DNA of 6,300 nucleotides from Candidatus Bathycorpusculum fermentans (GTDB lineage Archaea > Thermoproteota > Bathyarchaeia > Bathyarchaeales > Bathycorpusculaceae): assembly GCA_009787175.1 (NCBI GenBank), contig WRGM01000083.1, forward strand, positions 1-6,300, read 5' to 3'. The position numbers and the translations under genes were made by a program. This document shows, piece after piece, positions 5,298 to 6,300 of this stretch (position 1 is its first letter; every line of letters starts with the position of its first letter). Under the pieces are notes generated by a model, which saw only the letters and a list, made by a program, of their open reading frames with translations, did not search any database and had not been told where the DNA came from.

Positions 5298-5921
5298 TTA
5301 GGGCAAAAACTGTCTTGTCGGATTTTCTCTTAAGATTTTTTCAAGCTCAGCAATCTTTAAACCCTTAATTTCATCCCCAAATATTTCACATCTCCGCGGT
5401 TTACCCACCTCATCTGGACTCCTAACAACAATTTCCATATCACCGTTTTCTATTACAGTTTCAACATAAATATGATAAGACACAAAAGTCACACCCCGCT
5501 TATTAGCCCGAACCCAACAGGAATGTTGAATTTTAATGTTAAACTTTTTTAGAATCTCAAGAATTTGCTCAGGCAAATCAGAATAGACAGCTATATCAAT
5601 ATCACTACCAACCCTATTAGTACCTCGCCACACACTACCTATCAACAAAGGAGAAAAAGCAGCCAAAAGCTTCATAATTTTCAACGCTTCCTGCCGCATC
5701 AAAACAAGACGCGCCTTCCGCGCCAAACCCTCCCTCTCATCAGCTAACTTATCAAGCTCTAAGGCAACCTCAAAATTATTAGGCAAAAAATGAGACGCAA
5801 AAACCTCAGCAGCTCTAAGTTTAGCCTGCTTATACTCCTTCTCAACACCAAAATAAAGCAAAGCAGCTGCCTCACGAGAAACTCTACAACGTACATCATC
5901 AATATTATCATCGACAGCCAT
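5298..5921 (-). CDS. Pol-beta superfamily nucleotidyltransferase domain protein
   Basis: The 207-aa protein has an N-terminal helical region (about 12-88, including SREAAALLYFGVEKEYKQAK) followed by a nucleotidyltransferase fold. The signature is LLIGSVWRGTNRVGSDIDIAVYS (92-114): GS at 95-96, and two metal-binding Asp in GSDID at 107 and 109. A third acidic residue may be E163 in GDMEIVVRS. This is the minimal arrangement of the DNA polymerase beta-like family, which transfers a nucleotide from NTP to protein, RNA or a small molecule. The helical N-terminus separates it from the short MNT half of HEPN/MNT toxin pairs, and no HEPN protein is next to it. The substrate is unknown. It starts at ATG 5921, with TTGATG 4 nt upstream, and is followed 66 nt later by DUF2095 on the same strand. 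It is soluble, without signal peptide. The family call is firm, the role is not. Confidence 0.85.
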   Translation of the reverse strand: MAVDDNIDDVRCRVSREAAALLYFGVEKEYKQAKLRAAEVFASHFLPNNFEVALELDKLADEREGLARKARLVLMRQEALKIMKLLAAFSPLLIGSVWRGTNRVGSDIDIAVYSDLPEQILEILKKFNIKIQHSCWVRANKRGVTFVSYHIYVETVIENGDMEIVVRSPDEVGKPRRCEIFGDEIKGLKIAELEKILRENPTRQFLP

Positions 5922-5960
5922 ATTTCATCAATAACCATTTAAAGTTAAAAATTTTCGGGT
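5922..5960 (-). promoter_or_regulatory. Putative promoter and leader of the nucleotidyltransferase gene
   Basis: Read on the minus strand, GAAAATTTTTAAC (about 34-22 nt before the ATG) is the best TATA-like stretch. It is followed by TTTAAATGG and the TTGATG ribosome binding site (complement of 5926-5931). The spacing implies a short leader. AT-rich sequence makes such matches common, so confidence is low. Confidence 0.3.
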
Positions 5961-5993
5961 AAAACAACAACCAATTACATCTAAGCAAAACAT

Positions 5994-6010
5994 ACCCTTC
6001 AAAAAAGGGT
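5994..6010. repeat. 6-bp hairpin upstream of the nucleotidyltransferase gene
   Basis: ACCCTT (5994-5999) and AAGGGT (6005-6010) are perfect complements around CAAAA. The hairpin lies 73 nt before the nucleotidyltransferase start. The sequence that follows on the plus strand, GGTGTCCTAAGTTAAG (6011-6026), has the look of a transposon end, but no matching inverted copy occurs in this window. Confidence 0.4.
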
Positions 6011-6032
6011 GGTGTCCTAAGTTAAGTGAAAT

Positions 6033-6069
6033 GGGAGGTTTCTTTTGAACCTAAATTCCCGAATTTTTT
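6033..6069 (+). terminator. Terminator-like stem followed by six T
   Basis: AGGTT (6036-6040) pairs with AACCT (6048-6052) and GGG (6033-6035) with CCC (6058-6060), leaving a 5-nt bulge. TTTTTT follows at 6064-6069. The shape fits a plus-strand terminator, yet no plus-strand gene precedes it in this window. It may end an unannotated short transcript or be coincidental. Confidence 0.3.
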
Positions 6070-6159
6070 ATACCTACAACATCAAAATACATGAAAAACC
6101 ATAAGACAGCTATAAGAGCTTAAAAACGCCAAATTCTTTTCTTGTATGTAGGTATAAAA
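6066..6159. repeat. Pair of perfect 13-bp inverted repeats around 68 nt
   Basis: TTTTATACCTACA (6066-6078) and TGTAGGTATAAAA (6147-6159) are exact reverse complements. The enclosed 68 nt encode nothing recognisable. The whole 94-nt unit has the shape of a very small MITE-like element, but no clear target-site duplication flanks it. Each arm also contains a TATA-like TTTTATA pointing inward, so two facing promoters are an alternative reading. Confidence 0.55.
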
Positions 6160-6263
6160 GTTATAACTACACAGGAACTGTAATTTGACTTTTTTAAGCG
6201 CCTTTTAACGTTTAACCCGTAACTCCCGCTGTTTTACGTAATCGAGACACATTTTTACACAAT
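6160..6263. other. Gene-free stretch near the right edge
   Basis: I see no coding region or RNA gene in these 104 nt on either strand. A weak T-run (CTTTTTTAA around 6188-6196) is present. Confidence 0.4.
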
Positions 6264-6290
6264 TGATGTTTAAATTCGCGTTAAACATCA
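6264..6290. repeat. Perfect 10-bp inverted repeat with 7-nt loop
   Basis: TGATGTTTAA (6264-6273) and TTAAACATCA (6281-6290) are exact reverse complements around ATTCGCG. It could be an operator for a gene starting just off the right edge, a hairpin ending a transcript coming from the right, or part of a repeat family. Confidence 0.5.
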
Positions 6291-6300
6291 TATTAAAGAT

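Noticed and set aside
5565..5747. 60-codon plus-strand open frame
   Set aside because: It lies antisense to the nucleotidyltransferase signature region and has no features of its own.
5298..5921. HEPN/MNT toxin-antitoxin module
   Set aside because: The nucleotidyltransferase is longer than minimal MNT antitoxins, has a helical N-terminal region, and its neighbour is DUF2095 rather than a HEPN protein with an RxxxxH motif.
1..6300. CRISPR array or tRNA/rRNA genes
   Set aside because: No regularly spaced direct repeats were seen, and no cloverleaf with conserved T-loop sequence or rRNA signature was recognised on either strand.

Overview
The window looks like a piece of an AT-rich archaeal chromosome, most likely from a mesophilic or moderately thermophilic lineage of the Thermoproteota/Bathyarchaeia kind. 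That placement is inference. It rests on a Hel308 helicase, an archaea-specific DUF2095 protein, an archaeal asparagine-synthase-like protein lacking the amidotransferase cysteine, TATA-like promoters, and ribosome binding sites of the GGTGA/TTGATG type. There are five credible protein genes and no rRNA, tRNA or CRISPR array that I can see.

Layout. Positions 1-428 hold no convincing gene: a GC-rich compound stem-loop lies near the left edge (37-89), followed by a very G-poor A/C-rich tract, a perfect 24-nt dyad and a pair of near-identical direct repeats just before the first gene. Hel308 (429-2735, +) follows, starting at TTG. A 140-nt spacer with small dyads separates it from an asparagine synthase-related gene (2879-4354, +). 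This meets a small ferredoxin gene (4431-4610, -) head-on across a hairpin with a T-run on each strand, which looks like a shared bidirectional terminator. Further right, also on the minus strand, are a DUF2095 gene (4830-5231) and a Pol-beta-type nucleotidyltransferase gene (5298-5921). These two are 66 nt apart and may be co-transcribed in the order nucleotidyltransferase then DUF2095. The last 379 nt carry no gene but are dense in inverted repeats, including a 13-bp pair that brackets 68 nt.

Function. The genes do not form an obvious single pathway. Hel308 acts in replication-fork repair, ferredoxin in electron transfer, and the asparagine synthase-like protein in an ATP-dependent amide-forming reaction of unknown substrate. 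The nucleotidyltransferase/DUF2095 pair is uncharacterised. I do not see a clearly new system. The points most worth following are the cysteine-less asparagine synthase-like protein, the PIP-like C-terminus of Hel308, the sharp base-composition switch inside the helicase gene, the possible IS200/IS605-type end at the left edge and the repeat-rich right edge.
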